DNA of 64,000 nucleotides from Phylloscopus collybita (Eukaryota > Chordata > Aves > Passeriformes > Phylloscopidae): NCBI GenBank assembly GCA_027886175.1, contig JAJNNQ010000003.1:21989501-22053500 (forward strand), written 5' to 3'. Of the stretch, positions 62,227 through 64,000 are shown piece by piece. The stretch's first letter is position 1. Each line of letters begins with the position of its first letter. A model generated the notes under the pieces. It saw only the letters and a program-made list of their open reading frames with translations, made no database searches and had not been told where the DNA came from. Both the position numbers and the translations under genes were made by a program.

Positions 62227-64000
62227 CACTCACACTCCCTGCTGCTGTTGTCAGGGGGGAAAGGATTTTTTCCAGCTTCATAAGAACTACATCTCTAATC
62301 CAGACCACCATCTGCCGTTGGATGTGACATTGTGATGGACCCCAGGACATTTCAGAGCCTTCATGTTTAGCCGTGTTTCCATGATAACCCAGGGTGGGGT
62401 TTGCAATGCAAGTACAATTCAGACCTTTTGCAGAACCCGAGATGGGTGGTCTAATTGTTTTTACAATGTAATCAATGCAGTTTTTAATTGTTTTCCTACA
62501 AGGGATGTGTCCATTTTGGCTTGGTTTGATTCACAGCTTGTTTCTGGTAAATGCCTGGCTGCTGGGAAAAGGGAGATTCTCTTCCATTGATATAATGTTT
62601 CACAGGCAAGTCTGATGGGTTTAGTCTCCTGCCCTTCCTGAAGAAGTGTTTGTGAGCAGTCTTGTGTGAGTGCAGGGATGTTGGGAAGCTCTCCAGGCAT
62701 TTAGGGCCTCTGGGAGAGTGAGACCAGCTCTCCAGTTGTTCTGGGGGATCACTTCAAGCCCTTCACACACAAGGAACGAGGCTTTCCAGTGCTGCAGCAG
62801 CTGAGCTGATACATGGTTGCTCTTTCCCAGCCTGTCATCTCGTAGGAGGATGGGTTTGCTGATTGTTCTTTTTTTGGCTCTGGGACATCATTTTGTATTA
62901 GGCCCTAGTTCATCTTCTTCAGGCAACAGCAGAACTTGCACTGGGTCTCCAGGGCACAGAAGGCAAAGGGGGGGTGTTTGCTGTGGGAGCTGGTGGAGTT
63001 CCTGGCCTTGGCACTCCTGGCAGCTGAAGCAGCTGGACAGGCAGGCTGGGCAGTGCTGGTCTGAGCTGTGCAGGCCCACATGGGGCAGAAGGGTTAAAAA
63101 GGGGAGTGGGGGGAACACAACAGCTGCAGACATCAGCAGGGCTTTGGTTCACGAGGCAGAGGGACACTGCATAGCAGTTTTTGGTGCAAGAACCTGTGCT
63201 CTACAGGAAGACAGAAACTGGATGGCTCACAGCAGTGTGGATGGGCTGGGGATTCCCAAAAGCTGCTCTAGGCCTCTTTCTCCTTCTCAACCTTCCCTTT
63301 CTGGCTCCTTCTTCAGCCTGGGATCCAGACTTGCTGCAGCCAAGTCTCTACTCCTGTTGACAAGCTGGGGTGGTGTTTGGTAGCAGAGAAAGTAAAGTAC
63401 CTACTGCTGTGTTGGTTGCTTAAGATTTTCCAGCAGAGCCATCCCCAGAAGCTTTGCTTTCTGTATCATACTAGTTTATAAAGCAAATCTTTAATTCAGG
63501 TAAGCACACGGACGTTAAATCTACATTTTAAAGGTCTAGAAAAATAGACTTAGGAAAATAACCCCTGATAGCTTAGAGAGCTGCTCTCTAACTGAGAAGA
63601 GATTCCCATGAAGTCAGCAAGAACTCAGTTACCCAGGTCTCTCTGTCTGGGTGTTTGTATGTGGATAATATGGCTCACCCCAGAGCCACTGAGAACAAAG
63701 GCTGGAGCTGTTCAGCATTTTTTTAATGACAGGCCACTTGGTTAGAAACAAGGCTTGATTTTTGGTACTTAGATTCAGACCTGCAGATTTTAAGTGCTGG
63801 GCTGCAAGTAGCTCGGGGGAGCATAGTTCCCTGATCCTGGTGTATGGTGTTCACTTTACCTTATGACTGTCCTTGATCCTGATGGGTAAATCCAGGCTCA
63901 GCAACACCATGAACCTGCACAGTAGAGAAGAGGTGCTGCTGTTGGCACTCTGATGCAGAGCAGCGTTCTGTGGTGAGAGCCAGCTCAGAGCTTGCAGTGA
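62227..64000 (+). other. STK25: STK25 3' UTR and downstream flank
   Basis: No AATAAA or ATTAAA was found on the plus strand from the stop codon to the window end, so the transcript end is unresolved. It either uses a variant hexamer or lies beyond the window. FARP2, the convergent neighbour expected from human synteny, was searched for on the minus strand and not recognised here. Confidence 0.55.

Noticed and set aside
62227..64000. FARP2 3' exons on the minus strand
   Set aside because: Expected as the convergent neighbour, but no PH- or FERM-domain-like exon was recognised before the window end.

Overview
The window is vertebrate nuclear DNA, most likely from a bird and perhaps a songbird. 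Two multi-exon protein genes can be rebuilt exon by exon with GT/AG splice sites and matching phases. The surrounding DNA carries many CR1-type LINE fragments (3' ends related to the ATTCTRTG octamer) and several solo LTRs of avian endogenous-retrovirus type. No bacterial gene organisation, CRISPR array, rRNA or tRNA was seen.

Layout. Positions 1-4.4 kb are flanking DNA downstream of BOK. BOK lies on the minus strand: the ATG is at 25543, the four coding exons are at 25543-25321, 21172-21044, 11403-11240 and 5525-5400, and a candidate poly(A) signal is at 4431-4426. Together they give an intact 213-residue pro-apoptotic BCL-2-family protein. From 25.6 to 41.9 kb there is no recognisable coding sequence. 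This stretch is either intergenic or a 5' intron of BOK, with a candidate non-coding first exon near 37.7 kb. A CpG island at about 41.9-42.7 kb holds two ZNF143/THAP11-like motifs in opposite orientation and is the probable STK25 promoter. STK25 runs on the plus strand from 43485 to 62226 in eleven coding exons. It encodes an intact 426-residue germinal-centre-kinase-III protein with its catalytic motifs and activation-loop threonine present. Positions 62.2-64 kb are its 3' UTR and flank. The two genes are head-to-head, as in the human 2q37.3 order STK25-BOK. The expected neighbours THAP4 and FARP2 were not detected inside the window.

Most unusual feature. Immediately downstream of BOK exon 3 is a 102-bp tandem array of about 3.9 copies. 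Each unit contains the last 15 nt of exon 3 plus its splice donor. Three extra donors therefore lie at exact 102-nt steps (34 codons), in the same phase, with the frame open throughout. Use of any of them would insert 34, 68 or 102 residues into the BH1 region of BOK.

A second unusual area surrounds BOK exon 4. An ERVL-type solo LTR ends 9 nt after its splice donor, an ERVK-type solo LTR starts 210 nt upstream of its acceptor, and a third LTR lies in BOK-sense orientation with its own poly(A) signal. A sister ERVK-type LTR sits 217 nt upstream of exon 3. Other signals are a perfect 19-bp hairpin near 29.08 kb and a cluster of four GATA-type motifs near 1.43 kb.
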